Assembly: GCA_900545015.1 (NCBI GenBank)
Contig: UQXJ01000003.1
Coordinates: 1 to 64,000, forward strand
Reading direction: 5' to 3'
Source: an uncultured Mollicutes bacterium
GTDB taxonomy: Bacteria > Bacillota_I > Bacilli_A > RFN20 > CAG-826
Length of the DNA: 64,000 nucleotides
Shown here one piece after another: positions 15,792 to 24,459 of this stretch. Position numbers and translations under genes: made by a program. Under the pieces are notes generated by a model, which was given only the letters and a program-made list of their open reading frames with translations, was not told the DNA's origin and did not search any database. How positions within the stretch are numbered: the first letter of the stretch is position 1; each line of letters starts with the position of its first letter.

Positions 15792-15924
15792 TTATTAAAA
15801 AAAGCATTTTATTTTTAGGAATTTTAAGCCTATGGAATTTTATGAAAGTAATAAGAAGTAATAATTTTTCATATTACAACATTGTTATTTTAAGTAGGTA
15901 TATTGTCAAAAAAAGAAAGTTTTC

Positions 15925-16078
15925 TATAAAAGTTCAATATTTAGATTATTAAATTTATCAATTTACTTACTTATCTGTTGAAAGATATAACGTCAAAGAA
16001 ATGAAAAATGTGCTGACAAAGGTTATAGCCTTAGCGGGTATATTAAACACAACTGTGATATGGTTATGAAAGGTAGAA
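15925..16078 (+). pseudogene. Decayed copy of the KTSC-like gene
   Basis: It matches the gene at 14801 from about codon 22 to its end but lacks the 5' part, has a TCA-to-TAA change early on (GATTATTAAATTT) and a one-base deletion in the AAATGAAAAA run. The 3' end (GGTTATGAAAGGTAG) is preserved and leads straight into the next gene as in copy 1. Confidence 0.8.
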
Positions 16079-16082
16079 GTTT

Positions 16083-16337
16083 ATGAAAAGAAATTATAGT
16101 GTTTTATGTAATACTCTTACTGATGGGATTAGGATTGCTTCAGTAAATGTAGTAGCAGAAAATGAAGACGAAGCTAAAAATTATGCATTACAAACGTTGA
16201 AAAATGCTAATGGCATCAAGAATGCTCAAATTGCATTTGAACTTCCTGGAACAAAGGTTGTTTTGGACAATGGGCCAGCTTCACGAACAGATATCAATAG
16301 TTTTAATTCTTTTTGCAAAAAATATAATATTAAGTAA
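16083..16337 (+). CDS. Unknown 84-residue protein, intact copy
   Basis: 84 residues, soluble, no signal peptide. N-terminal strand (YSVLCNTLTDGIRIASVNVV), an AENEDEAKNYALQTLKNANG helix and a C-terminal NSFNSFCKKYNIK. The pattern of a strand followed by EDEAK-helix recalls small alpha/beta domains, but I do not recognise it. Only a weak GGTAGAAG RBS precedes it; it directly follows the end of the KTSC-like sequence, as in the other copy, so the pair was an operon. Confidence 0.65.
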   Translation: MKRNYSVLCNTLTDGIRIASVNVVAENEDEAKNYALQTLKNANGIKNAQIAFELPGTKVVLDNGPASRTDINSFNSFCKKYNIK

Positions 16338-16378
16338 ACCTGGTGATTTGATACTGAAAAAAAGTTATATTGAGAATT

Positions 16379-16428
16379 AAAAGCCAAGAGTGTTCTCTAA
16401 GGCTTTTAAATGGGAGCTTCTTTTTTTT
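16379..16428 (+). terminator. Hairpin and T-run after the duplicated genes
   Basis: AAAAGCC (16379-16385) pairs with GGCTTTT (16401-16407), with inner GAG/CTC around TGTT; a run of eight T follows about 14 bp later. The same hairpin with one mismatch ends copy 1. Confidence 0.6.
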
Positions 16429-16692
16429 GAAAACTTATTTGTTGCTAATCTTAAAATTTTACTTATAAAATTTCGTTTTTAAACCAATCAATTAATGACT
16501 ATAAAATTTAAAATATGCTATTTTTGCATGGCTTTTGTGATGGATATGACGAATAATATTAAAAATGATAAAGCAATAATGTCTGTAAAAGCATCTAAAA
16601 TAATCATTGAAATTTTCCATGTACTGATTGAATTATTAAGCTTTTGAGATTCTTATGTATGTCCATTCATAATAGAAGGATGTAAGTAGTTA
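16429..16692. other. Intergenic stretch without a supported gene
   Basis: AT-rich sequence between the convergent ends of the small-gene zone and the TetR gene. A 35-codon frame at 16540-16647 has no ribosome binding site and is not supported. Confidence 0.6.
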
Positions 16693-17247
16693 TTAAGAAA
16701 TTAATGAAAAATAATAAGAAGTAATAGTTTCTGGAGTTGCTACACAGTTATTTTTAAACCAATGTTTAACTAAAACAATGAAGTTTTCGTTTGCAATTTC
16801 AAGTAGTAATTTATAAGGAACAGTTTTATTTTTTGTGTTTCTTTCTTCGATAATGATTTCGTTAATTTTAATGATTCTTTTTCTCATTTCTTCAAAGAAA
16901 ATTGATGAAGAAGAATTATTGATGATTGCTTCAATCATCTCTTTTTCATCATGCAAATGATAAAGAATATGAGTTATTAAATGTGAAAAATCTAGGATAG
17001 AATTTTTACTAAAATCGTGAGTTTCTTCAACTTCTAAAGTGTGAGAGAAGACGTGATCAAAAATATCATTAACAATTGATAATAAAACATCATCTTTATT
17101 TTTATAATGACTATAAAAAGTTGAACGAGAAATCTTAGATTCATCAAGTAAATTTTGAATATTAATTTCACTATAATCCATCTTATTTAAAAGTGTTTTT
17201 AATGCTTTGTGCAAGCCTTGTTTTGTTTTAGTTATACGTTTATCCAT
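16693..17247 (-). CDS. TetR/AcrR-family regulator
   Basis: 184 residues. N-terminal TetR HTH: RITKTKQGLHKALKTLL, then IQNLLDESKISRSTFYSHYKNKDDVL, the classic recognition helix. The C-terminal helical domain resembles TetR_C_7 (HLHDEKEMIEAIINN, LLEIANENFIVLVKHWFKNN). The ATG at 17245-17247 is preferred over upstream in-frame ATGs at 17280 and 17292 because AAAGGT lies upstream and the -10 box at 17279-17284 overlaps or follows those. It is divergent from the ABC importer operon and probably represses it or itself. Confidence 0.88.
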   Translation of the reverse strand: MDKRITKTKQGLHKALKTLLNKMDYSEINIQNLLDESKISRSTFYSHYKNKDDVLLSIVNDIFDHVFSHTLEVEETHDFSKNSILDFSHLITHILYHLHDEKEMIEAIINNSSSSIFFEEMRKRIIKINEIIIEERNTKNKTVPYKLLLEIANENFIVLVKHWFKNNCVATPETITSYYFSLIS

Positions 17248-17273
17248 AAGTTGTAATACCTTTTGTTTATTTA

Positions 17274-17298
17274 AACACATTATATCAAACAAAGTGTT
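17274..17298. promoter_or_regulatory. tetR promoter -10 with overlapping short dyad
   Basis: On the minus strand TATAAT occupies 17279-17284, about 32 bp before the tetR start. It is embedded in AACAC (17274-17278) and GTGTT (17294-17298), a 5-bp inverted repeat with a 15-bp spacer that could be the TetR operator. The dyad is short and might be chance; the -10 is clear. Confidence 0.45.
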
Positions 17299-17362
17299 CT
17301 ATATCTATTAAAAGTTATCGAACAAAATTAAATTATTTGTTTTATATCTTGGTTATTTAGCA

Positions 17363-17368
17363 TATAAT
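17363..17368 (+). promoter_or_regulatory. -10 box of the ABC importer operon, 9 bp before the start codon
   Basis: TATAAT ends 9 bp before ATG 17378, so transcription should begin at or within a few bases of the start codon. There is no Shine-Dalgarno sequence in between, which implies a leaderless message. Confidence 0.55.
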
Positions 17369-17377
17369 ATTGACGTT

Positions 17378-18436
17378 ATGACTCGTGAAATAAAAAGTGC
17401 TAATAAACGAAAAATTATTACTTTAATTGCTACAATAATCTTAACAATCATGTTGTTATTTATTGGAATTTTTGTTGGATCAAGCAACATGGGTTTTGTT
17501 GAGTCTTTTAAAGCGTTATTTAATGTGAGTACAAACGCAAATAATAATATTGTTTGGAACATTAGAATGCCTAGAGTTTTAGCAGCTTTAATTGCAGGAG
17601 GAGGACTTGCAGTTAGTGGTCTTATAATGCAAACAAGTTTAAAAAATGAAATGGCATCTCCTGCAACACTTGGTGTATCAAATGCAGCAGTTTTTGGAGC
17701 TAATTTATCTATTATTGCTTTAAGTGGTGGATTTTTATCAACTGGAAATAATTTAAATAATTTAACAAAAGGCTTTAATCCATTTGCAACTTCCTTAATG
17801 GCATTTATTTTTTCAATAATTTCTATTTTTGTTGTTTTAGGATTATGCAAATTTAGAAAATTTTCACCTTCAACAATTGCTTTAGCTGGTATTGCAATTG
17901 GTTATATTTGGAATGCTGCAACAACAATTTTACAGTTTTATGCAACTGATGTTGGATTATCAGCAGCAGTAATTTGGAATTTTGGCGATTTAGGAAGAGC
18001 AACATATGAAACTGATTTAATTATGTTTATTGTTGTTTTAATTGGATTAATTTTCTTTATGTTAATGTCGTGGAGATACAACACTTTATTAAGTGGGGAA
18101 GACTCAGCAAAAGCTATGGGAATTAATGTTGAGTTGTTAAGATTTGTGTCTTTGTTAATTGCTTCTGTTATAACGGCCGTGTGTGTTTCGATGCTTGGAA
18201 TTATTGGTTTTGTTGGACTTATTTGTCCTCAAGTTATTAAAAGAATTATTGGTAGTGACCATAGATTTTATATTCCTACAACATTTTTTTCAGGAAGCGT
18301 TTTACTTTTATTCGCTGATATTTTATCAAGAACAATTGGAAACGGAAGTGCACTTCCAGTTGGTGCAATTACATCACTTTTAGGTGCACCATTCTTCTTA
18401 GTTTTAATTTTTTCATGGAGAAAGAATCATGCTTAA
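17378..18436 (+). CDS. FecCD/BtuC-family ABC permease (iron-complex type)
   Basis: 352 residues with about ten hydrophobic segments. FecCD family hallmarks: WNIRMPRVLAALIAGGGLAVSGLIMQ near the N-terminus, ASPATLGVSNAAVFGAN, and GIIGFVGLICPQVIKRIIG close to the C-terminus, which is the coupling region to the ATPase. It forms the membrane channel for siderophore, haem or cobalamin-like metal complexes. It overlaps the ATPase gene by 8 bp. The start lacks a Shine-Dalgarno but keeps the full family N-terminus; the next in-frame ATG (17450) would cut into the first membrane span. Confidence 0.9.
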   Translation: MTREIKSANKRKIITLIATIILTIMLLFIGIFVGSSNMGFVESFKALFNVSTNANNNIVWNIRMPRVLAALIAGGGLAVSGLIMQTSLKNEMASPATLGVSNAAVFGANLSIIALSGGFLSTGNNLNNLTKGFNPFATSLMAFIFSIISIFVVLGLCKFRKFSPSTIALAGIAIGYIWNAATTILQFYATDVGLSAAVIWNFGDLGRATYETDLIMFIVVLIGLIFFMLMSWRYNTLLSGEDSAKAMGINVELLRFVSLLIASVITAVCVSMLGIIGFVGLICPQVIKRIIGSDHRFYIPTTFFSGSVLLLFADILSRTIGNGSALPVGAITSLLGAPFFLVLIFSWRKNHA

Positions 18437-19205
18437 AATAGAGAATTTATCATTTAAATATCGTAAAAATTCTCCACTCATTTTGGATGATATTTCTTTG
18501 AGTTTAAACGATGGAGAAATTGGTATTATTCTAGGAAAAAATGGTGTTGGGAAATCAACTTTATTTAAGCTAATTGTCGGATTAATTAAACCAAAATCTG
18601 GAAATATTTTTGTTGATGAATTTAACTTAAATAACATGAAATCTAAAGATAGAGCAAAGCTTATTTCGTATGTACCACAAACTATTGAATTTGGCGACTT
18701 AAGTGTATATGAAACGATACTATCAGGAAGAGTATCTCATTATTCATTGTTCCCGTCCAAAAAAGATGAAGAAATAGTACAAAATGTCATAAAAGAAATG
18801 CATTTAGAAGGATTTTTAAATAAAAATGTCAATGAATTAAGTGGTGGGGAAAGACAAAAAATAGCTATTGCTAGAGCACTTGTTCAAGAACCAAGAGTAT
18901 TAATTTTTGATGAGCCAACAGGCAATTTAGATATTGGAAATGAACAATTAATTTTAGATGAAGCACATAAGATTTGTAGAAATAAAAACATATCAATTTT
19001 GATTTCAATTCATGATATTTCTATAGCATCTTATTATGGTGATAAATTCTTTTTATTAAAGGATAACAAGATTAAGTATAGTGGTGATAAAGAGGTCATA
19101 AACGAGACAAATATTTCAGATATTTTTGATGTTAAAGCAACTATTAAAGATATTGATAATAAAAAATTTATTTACATCGAAGGAGGTAAAATTGATGAAA
19201 AATAA
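18429..19205 (+). CDS. ABC transporter ATPase of the iron-complex importer
   Basis: 258 residues. Walker A GKNGVGKST (36-44), Q-loop YVPQT, signature ELSGGERQKIAIARAL (about 136-150), Walker B VLIFDEPTGNLD, H-loop SIHD. Length and motifs fit FepC/BtuD-type ATPases. It overlaps both neighbours, with the lipoprotein gene beginning inside its last 11 bases, so the three are co-translated. Confidence 0.93.
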   Translation: MLKIENLSFKYRKNSPLILDDISLSLNDGEIGIILGKNGVGKSTLFKLIVGLIKPKSGNIFVDEFNLNNMKSKDRAKLISYVPQTIEFGDLSVYETILSGRVSHYSLFPSKKDEEIVQNVIKEMHLEGFLNKNVNELSGGERQKIAIARALVQEPRVLIFDEPTGNLDIGNEQLILDEAHKICRNKNISILISIHDISIASYYGDKFFLLKDNKIKYSGDKEVINETNISDIFDVKATIKDIDNKKFIYIEGGKIDEK

Positions 19206-20340
19206 ACACGGATTAATTATGCTTGCTCTTGGTGCAATCTTATTAACTGGTTGTGGCACAAGCGAAGGCGGAAACGATGGACAAGTTACAACAATTACAG
19301 ATATGGTAGGAAGAAACGTTGAAGTTAAACCAGGAAGCTATAAAAAAATAGTTTGTATTGGTGCAGGTGCTTTAAGACTTTATTCTTATATTGGTGATGT
19401 TAATTTATTAAGTGGAGTTGAAGATATTGATAACTATATATTAGAAAAAAGACCAAAAATGTTTGATACAAGTGCTAGACCATATTTTTTGGCTAATAAA
19501 GAAATCTTCAAAACACTACCATCATGTGGGGTAGGTGGACCAAATGCTCAAGCAGCTGAAGCAGAAAAGATTTTATCATGCGATCCAGATATCGTTATTT
19601 CTGAATATGAAGATGCTGATAAAGCAAATGCACTTCAAAAACAATTAGGAGTACCTGTTGTTACTGTAAAATATGGTTATAAAGGTGTTTTTGATGATGC
19701 AATTAAAAACAGTTTAAATTTACTTGGTAATATTTTTAAAGAAAAAGCAAAAGCAACTAAATTAAATAAATATATTGCTGATCAAAAAGAATTAATTTCT
19801 AAGATGACAAAAGATTTAAAATCTAAAGAATCAGTTTATATTTGTGGTTTAGGAAACTGGGGAACAACAGACCACTTAATGACTGTTCAAAATTATGAAC
19901 CATTTAATGTTGCTAATATTAATAATGTTGTTACTGATTTATCAAAAGATGGTATTCAAAAAATTGAAAAAGAAAAATTAGTATCTTTAGGCGATAAGAT
20001 CGATAAGATGATTATTGATGCTGCAGCTATTAAAAATATTAAAATGACTGACGATACTAAACTTGTTTTAAATTCAATTAAAGCTTGGAAAAATAACGAA
20101 GTTTATTTACAAATGCCATATAACGCATATTACACAAACGTTGAAACTGCATTAGCAAATACTTGGTATAATGCAAAAATTGTATATGCAGACGCCTTTA
20201 AAGATATCGATATGAAAGAAAAAGTAAATGAAATTACTAAAGCTTTTTTAAATAAAGAATTAGCAGATGAAATCTTTAGTTGCCCAACAAGTTTTGGTGG
20301 ATATCAAAAAATTGATGTCGCAACTTTCTTTAATAAATAA
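19195..20340 (+). CDS. Periplasmic-binding-type lipoprotein of the iron-complex ABC importer
   Basis: 381 residues. Signal peptide with lipobox LLTGC near residue 19. The mature part is a type III (BtuF/FecB-like) binding protein: VTTITDMVGRNVEVK, KIVCIGAGALRLYSYIG, SCDPDIVISEYEDADKANAL, DAIKNSLNLLGNIF. The ATG at 19195 follows GAAGGAGGTAAAATTG, an ideal RBS. It captures the metal complex at the cell surface for the upstream permease. The ligand is not readable from the sequence; iron-siderophore, haem or another metallophore are all open. Confidence 0.9.
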   Translation: MKNKHGLIMLALGAILLTGCGTSEGGNDGQVTTITDMVGRNVEVKPGSYKKIVCIGAGALRLYSYIGDVNLLSGVEDIDNYILEKRPKMFDTSARPYFLANKEIFKTLPSCGVGGPNAQAAEAEKILSCDPDIVISEYEDADKANALQKQLGVPVVTVKYGYKGVFDDAIKNSLNLLGNIFKEKAKATKLNKYIADQKELISKMTKDLKSKESVYICGLGNWGTTDHLMTVQNYEPFNVANINNVVTDLSKDGIQKIEKEKLVSLGDKIDKMIIDAAAIKNIKMTDDTKLVLNSIKAWKNNEVYLQMPYNAYYTNVETALANTWYNAKIVYADAFKDIDMKEKVNEITKAFLNKELADEIFSCPTSFGGYQKIDVATFFNK

Positions 20341-20342
20341 AA

Positions 20343-20927
20343 ATGGAAAATGTAATTAAGAACTTTTTTGATAAAGTTGCTCCATCATGGGATGAGCGTG
20401 AAGCTTTATCAATTGAATATAAAGAAAAATTAATTGATGAATTAGATATTCATGAACATGATGATATTTTAGATGTTGCTTGTGGAACAGGAGTTGTTAC
20501 TAATTTATTACATAAACATTCTAAATCACCTGTAACAGCAATTGATATTTCATGTAACATGATTGAAATTGCTAAAGAAAAATATAAAGAAAATAAAGAT
20601 GGTTATATTTTTATTGCTGATGATTTTTTAACCCATAAATTCGATAAAAAATTTGATTATATAATCATTTATAATGCTTATCCTCATTTTAAAGATCCTG
20701 AAGCATTAAAACTAAAAATTAAATACTCTTTAAAAGAAAATGGTAGATTTGCAATTATGCATTCAATGTCTTTAGAAAAATTAAATGCTCATCATAAAAA
20801 TGTTGATTCTTCAATTTATAGAGAATTTCTCTCTTTTAAAGAAGAAGCAAAACGATATGAAGATTATTTCAATATAGAAAAGATTATTGATTCTGATCAT
20901 CTTTTATTAATAGGAAGATTAAAATAA
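20343..20927 (+). CDS. Class I SAM-dependent methyltransferase
   Basis: 194 residues. Methyltransferase motif I DILDVACGTG (41-50), motif II AIDISCNMIEIAKEK, motif IV-like KFDYIIIYNAYPHF, post-I features in order. It starts 2 bp after the binding-protein stop with no good RBS, so probably by termination-reinitiation. Methyltransferases of this kind are common companions of metal-complex ABC operons; whether it alters the ligand is unknown. Confidence 0.87.
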   Translation: MENVIKNFFDKVAPSWDEREALSIEYKEKLIDELDIHEHDDILDVACGTGVVTNLLHKHSKSPVTAIDISCNMIEIAKEKYKENKDGYIFIADDFLTHKFDKKFDYIIIYNAYPHFKDPEALKLKIKYSLKENGRFAIMHSMSLEKLNAHHKNVDSSIYREFLSFKEEAKRYEDYFNIEKIIDSDHLLLIGRLK

Positions 20928-20948
20928 CTTAATTTTTTTCCTCTCCTC

Positions 20949-20986
20949 AATCACTCTTATATCGGTTTTATAAGGGTGATTTTTTA
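20949..20986 (+). terminator. Intrinsic terminator of the iron-complex importer operon
   Basis: 13-bp stem with one G-U-compatible mismatch (20949-20961 with 20969-20981), 7-nt loop, followed by TTTTTTA. Confidence 0.88.
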
Positions 20987-21022
20987 TATAAACTTCAGGC
21001 TAAATCTATTTATAAGTAAGCA

Positions 21023-21039
21023 TTAAGATAGTATTAAGA
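21023..21039 (+). promoter_or_regulatory. Direct-repeat box 1: TTAAGA-N5-TTAAGA
   Basis: Two perfect TTAAGA hexamers (21023-21028, 21034-21039) at an 11-bp period, 89 bp before the lipoprotein start. TATAAA follows at 21054. The design is like PhoB/PhoP (OmpR-family) boxes. Four more copies occur in the window. Confidence 0.6.
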
Positions 21040-21111
21040 AATTTATTTATTTTTATAAAATTTCATTTTAAGTCAATAAAATATATCCAATGAAAAGAGG
21101 GATTTAACTAT

Positions 21112-24100
21112 ATGAAAAAGAAAATTATTCCGATGGTAGCATTGGCAGGTGTCTTAAGTTTTGGAGCAATCTCGTTAGCAAGTTGTAAAGAAGAAACACC
21201 TGTAGAGCCAGTAGAATTAGAATATAAAGTCAACGTAGTAAGCGTTGAAGGAGCAACTGTTTCAACAAGCGTTGCAAAAGCTAAAAAAGGTGAAATTGTC
21301 ACTGTTAATGTTAATGTTACAGATACAGATAAAACATGTTTTGGCATTTTATTAAATGATAATACAGAAGTTACTGAAGTCGAAAAAAGTAAAACTTATT
21401 CATTTAAGATGCCTGAAAGTGACGTCAGCGTAAAAGCAAATCTTGAATTTGTTCAAAAATTCGGAGTTATGGCTAATGTTAAAGGCGATGTCGAAGGCGC
21501 AAGTATTAAAGTAGATAAAGAAGTCGCTAAAGCTGGCGAAGAAGTTGTCGTTACGGTTGAAAATACTAACGCTGAATTTAAATATTCATCAATTTCTGGA
21601 CTTCCAGAAGGATTTAAAGAAGTTGAAGCTGGCGTAAAATATTCATTTGCAATGCCAGCACATAATGTTTTCTTAACATTAGAACTTTCCAAAGTTGAAA
21701 TATTTGGTGTTACAGTTAACGCAAGTGAAGGTGGTGTAGCAAGTGTTGATAAAACTGCTTACCACGAAGGCGATGCAATTAAATTATCATTAACGGCAAA
21801 TGCACATTTTGAAGTTAAATCAGTTGTTTTTAATGGAACAAAAGTTGCTGACGATCAATTAGGCGATGAAATTAGTTTCGTTGCTGCTAAAGAAAATGTA
21901 ATTGAAGTTGTATTTGAACAAACAGAATTTAAAGCAACAGTTGTTAAAGTTCTTGGCGATACAGCTTCCTTTGTTAAATCAATGAGTGGAATTGAAGAAG
22001 GAGTTTTCTATAAAGTTGGCACAAAGCAAAAAATTAGCGTTCAATTTGACTCATCATATTATGTTTCGATGTTTAAATTGCAATTTGGTGGAAAGATTTA
22101 TGCTTTTACAAAGAATGCTGATGATTCAAAAATTGGTGAATGCGAAGTAGAAATTCCTGAAAAAGATTTTTCAACATTTGTATTTAAAGATACTTACATG
22201 TCGTTACCTGAAGAAGGGGATGAAAGTATTGTGGTAAATGTTGATGCTATGGAAGGTGTCGAAGTTGTTGGAATTATCAGTGGAACTGCTTATAAATATA
22301 GTAGTTATTTTAGTGTTAATTTATATCTCTTTGGTGGAGATAATGGCGTAAAAGTTAAAAGTGTTACGTATTATGATGGAGATGCTGAAGTTGGAAATAA
22401 AGCCGCATTTAGAGAAATGTCAGGACAAGTCGGCGTTTCTAGCATGAAACTTACTTCAAAATCTTTGAGATTGCATTTTGATGTTGATGTTATGAGCAAG
22501 AAAACAATTTCATATGTCGGAACAGATGGTTTAGCAGAAGGATATGGACTTCCATTATCAGCATTACCAGGTGAAACAGTTAAATTAAAATATGAATTAA
22601 AAGATGGCAAAAATAAATATTTGTCACAACTTAAAGTCACTGTTAAAGGAACTGGTGAGGTAATCGACGTTACAGTTACTGGCATGAATAAAGAGTTTAT
22701 GATGCCTAATGCAGATGTTGTTGTTGAATTTGTTCTTGAAGATACACCAACAATTCAATTTGAAAAAGTAGTAGGCGTCAAGGAAGTGAAATTTTATTCA
22801 GAATCTTCTCGTAAACCTGAAGCTGAGATCTTAAAAGCAGCACCTGGAAAAACGGTTTATGGCCGTGTTGTATTAGAAGATGGATACCTTATTAATGCTG
22901 TAAAATTTGATGGTACAAATATTACAAGTAGCTGGGGCTCTAAAAACGATTTTAGCTTTAAAATGACGGCAACAGGAAAAGTCACCTTTGATGTGGAAGA
23001 AGGTGTTACTGTTAGCGTTGAAGAAGTTACTGGAGGCAAATTCCTTTTAGCAGAGGGTGAATACAATACAGCAAACTCAACAAAGTTGGTTGTTAAACAA
23101 GGCGCTACATTATATGCCAAAGTTACACCTGATACAGGTTATAAATTTGTCAAGGCTGTTGATCAAGATGGCAATGATGTTAAACTTATAGAACCTACAT
23201 CCTATTCTTACTATCATAATTACTCATTTGCGGTTGCTACAACAGCAGGAAGCAAAGCATTAACTATCACTCCAGTTTTTGAAGCATATGCTAAGTCAAC
23301 TGTTACATTAGAAGTTGATGAAAGCCTTAAAAATGATCTTAAAGCATTCAGTTTAACAGGCTCAGTAAGTAAAGCTTCATTAAGCCTTGATTCAAAAACA
23401 TCAAGTGAGTTCTTCGTTGATGAAGAAGTTTATGGAAATATTTCATTATCAAGTGATGCTATTAAAAATAAGATTTTCAGCGTAAGTTATGTTGCTGGCG
23501 GAAAAGAAACACCATTAGAATTTAATGGTGAACAAGGCATTTATACGCCACTCAAAAACTTCAAGATTAAAGATGCAAATGTTATTTTAAAAGTAACTGC
23601 TGTAGAGAAAAAAGTTGTTGGCGTAACATGTGTGGCTCCTAAAGAAGGATTTACATTCAAATATGCAGCAGATAGAACAACTAGCGAAGAAAAATTTTTA
23701 GATAAATTGCCGGTTGTTAAAGCAGGCAATGTACTAAGAATTAAAGTTATAGGCACTGTTTCAGAAAATTGTAAATTAGCTTATAAGATTACTGATGCTA
23801 GCGATAAAGATATAACAGAAAGTTTGAGCACCTCATTTGATTCTAAATCAGGAATGTTAACAATTGATAACTTACCAAATGAAGATATAAAAGTTGTCTT
23901 TAGTGAAGTTGAAGCTGTATTTAAAACATTTAAATTAACAGACAACTTACCAGAATATTGTGAACTAGATTACGCTTTAGTTTTTGCAGGCGGTGTAAGT
24001 GTCAAAGATGGCGATAAATTCGAAGTCGCAGAAATGAATATTAGTGTAAATGCATATGATACTCGCGCAGATGGACAAGCAGCATTCACATTAACAGTTA

Positions 24101-24219
24101 AAATCGGTGGTGTTGAATATAAAACTGTACAACATGAAGAATTTGATGATAATGATGCAACAGTAAAAATTCCTGCAAAAGATATTACAGGAGATGTTGA
24201 ACTTATCATTTCTAAATAA
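21112..24219 (+). CDS. Large surface lipoprotein with InlB-like repeats
   Basis: 1035 residues. Signal peptide and lipobox SLASC (Cys about 25), then a chain of related beta modules. Each runs roughly V-x-x-G-A-x-V, G-E-x-V-x-V-x-V, Y-x-F-x-M-P-x-x-D-V-x-V, for example KTYSFKMPESDVSVKANLE and KYSFAMPAHNVFLTLEL, resembling InlB B-type or 'Listeria-Bacteroides' repeat domains. Probably an outer-surface adhesin or binding protein. AGAGGGAT is the RBS. Single gene between two hairpins, downstream of direct-repeat box 1. Ligand unknown. Confidence 0.85.
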   Translation: MKKKIIPMVALAGVLSFGAISLASCKEETPVEPVELEYKVNVVSVEGATVSTSVAKAKKGEIVTVNVNVTDTDKTCFGILLNDNTEVTEVEKSKTYSFKMPESDVSVKANLEFVQKFGVMANVKGDVEGASIKVDKEVAKAGEEVVVTVENTNAEFKYSSISGLPEGFKEVEAGVKYSFAMPAHNVFLTLELSKVEIFGVTVNASEGGVASVDKTAYHEGDAIKLSLTANAHFEVKSVVFNGTKVADDQLGDEISFVAAKENVIEVVFEQTEFKATVVKVLGDTASFVKSMSGIEEGVFYKVGTKQKISVQFDSSYYVSMFKLQFGGKIYAFTKNADDSKIGECEVEIPEKDFSTFVFKDTYMSLPEEGDESIVVNVDAMEGVEVVGIISGTAYKYSSYFSVNLYLFGGDNGVKVKSVTYYDGDAEVGNKAAFREMSGQVGVSSMKLTSKSLRLHFDVDVMSKKTISYVGTDGLAEGYGLPLSALPGETVKLKYELKDGKNKYLSQLKVTVKGTGEVIDVTVTGMNKEFMMPNADVVVEFVLEDTPTIQFEKVVGVKEVKFYSESSRKPEAEILKAAPGKTVYGRVVLEDGYLINAVKFDGTNITSSWGSKNDFSFKMTATGKVTFDVEEGVTVSVEEVTGGKFLLAEGEYNTANSTKLVVKQGATLYAKVTPDTGYKFVKAVDQDGNDVKLIEPTSYSYYHNYSFAVATTAGSKALTITPVFEAYAKSTVTLEVDESLKNDLKAFSLTGSVSKASLSLDSKTSSEFFVDEEVYGNISLSSDAIKNKIFSVSYVAGGKETPLEFNGEQGIYTPLKNFKIKDANVILKVTAVEKKVVGVTCVAPKEGFTFKYAADRTTSEEKFLDKLPVVKAGNVLRIKVIGTVSENCKLAYKITDASDKDITESLSTSFDSKSGMLTIDNLPNEDIKVVFSEVEAVFKTFKLTDNLPEYCELDYALVFAGGVSVKDGDKFEVAEMNISVNAYDTRADGQAAFTLTVKIGGVEYKTVQHEEFDDNDATVKIPAKDITGDVELIISK

Positions 24220-24235
24220 CGATTAATTATTAATT

Positions 24236-24261
24236 CATAAAGGCTCTTCGGAGCCTTTATG
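24236..24261 (+). terminator. UUCG-capped hairpin after the large lipoprotein
   Basis: Perfect 11-bp stem CATAAAGGCTC / GAGCCTTTATG with TTCG loop. No T-run follows, so it may be a transcript-end stabiliser instead of a full terminator. Confidence 0.7.
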
Positions 24262-24375
24262 ACTGCTTAAAACCCTTACATTTGAATAAATTTGAAATTT
24301 TTATTTTTGATAAAAATGTAGCACTTTTTAATATAATTTTTCCGTAAAATAGTGAAAAATTCATGAAAGGTGATG

Positions 24376-24392
24376 TTAAGATAGTGTTAAGA
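24376..24392 (+). promoter_or_regulatory. Direct-repeat box 2: TTAAGA-N5-TTAAGA
   Basis: TTAAGA at 24376-24381 and 24387-24392, 11-bp period, 84 bp before the next lipoprotein start. A TAATAAT-like -10 lies 20 bp after the second hexamer. Confidence 0.6.
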
Positions 24393-24459
24393 AAAAGTAT
24401 ATTTTTAGAGTTAATAATGTTTTATAAATTAAAATATTCTTATGGATTGAGGTTAAAAT

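Larger units (their letters stand above)
15925..16407 (+). repeat. Tandem duplication, copy 2
   Basis: About 483 bp matching 14865-15351, from mid KTSC-like gene through the 84-residue gene to the 3' hairpin. Here the KTSC-like gene is broken and the 84-residue gene intact, the reverse of copy 1. Confidence 0.85.

Noticed and set aside
16540..16647. 35-codon frame
   Set aside because: No ribosome binding site, no promoter and no recognisable composition.
21108..24209. Several long antisense frames within the lipoprotein genes
   Set aside because: They are Thr/Ser/Pro-rich mirror images of codon-biased genes and lack RBSs.
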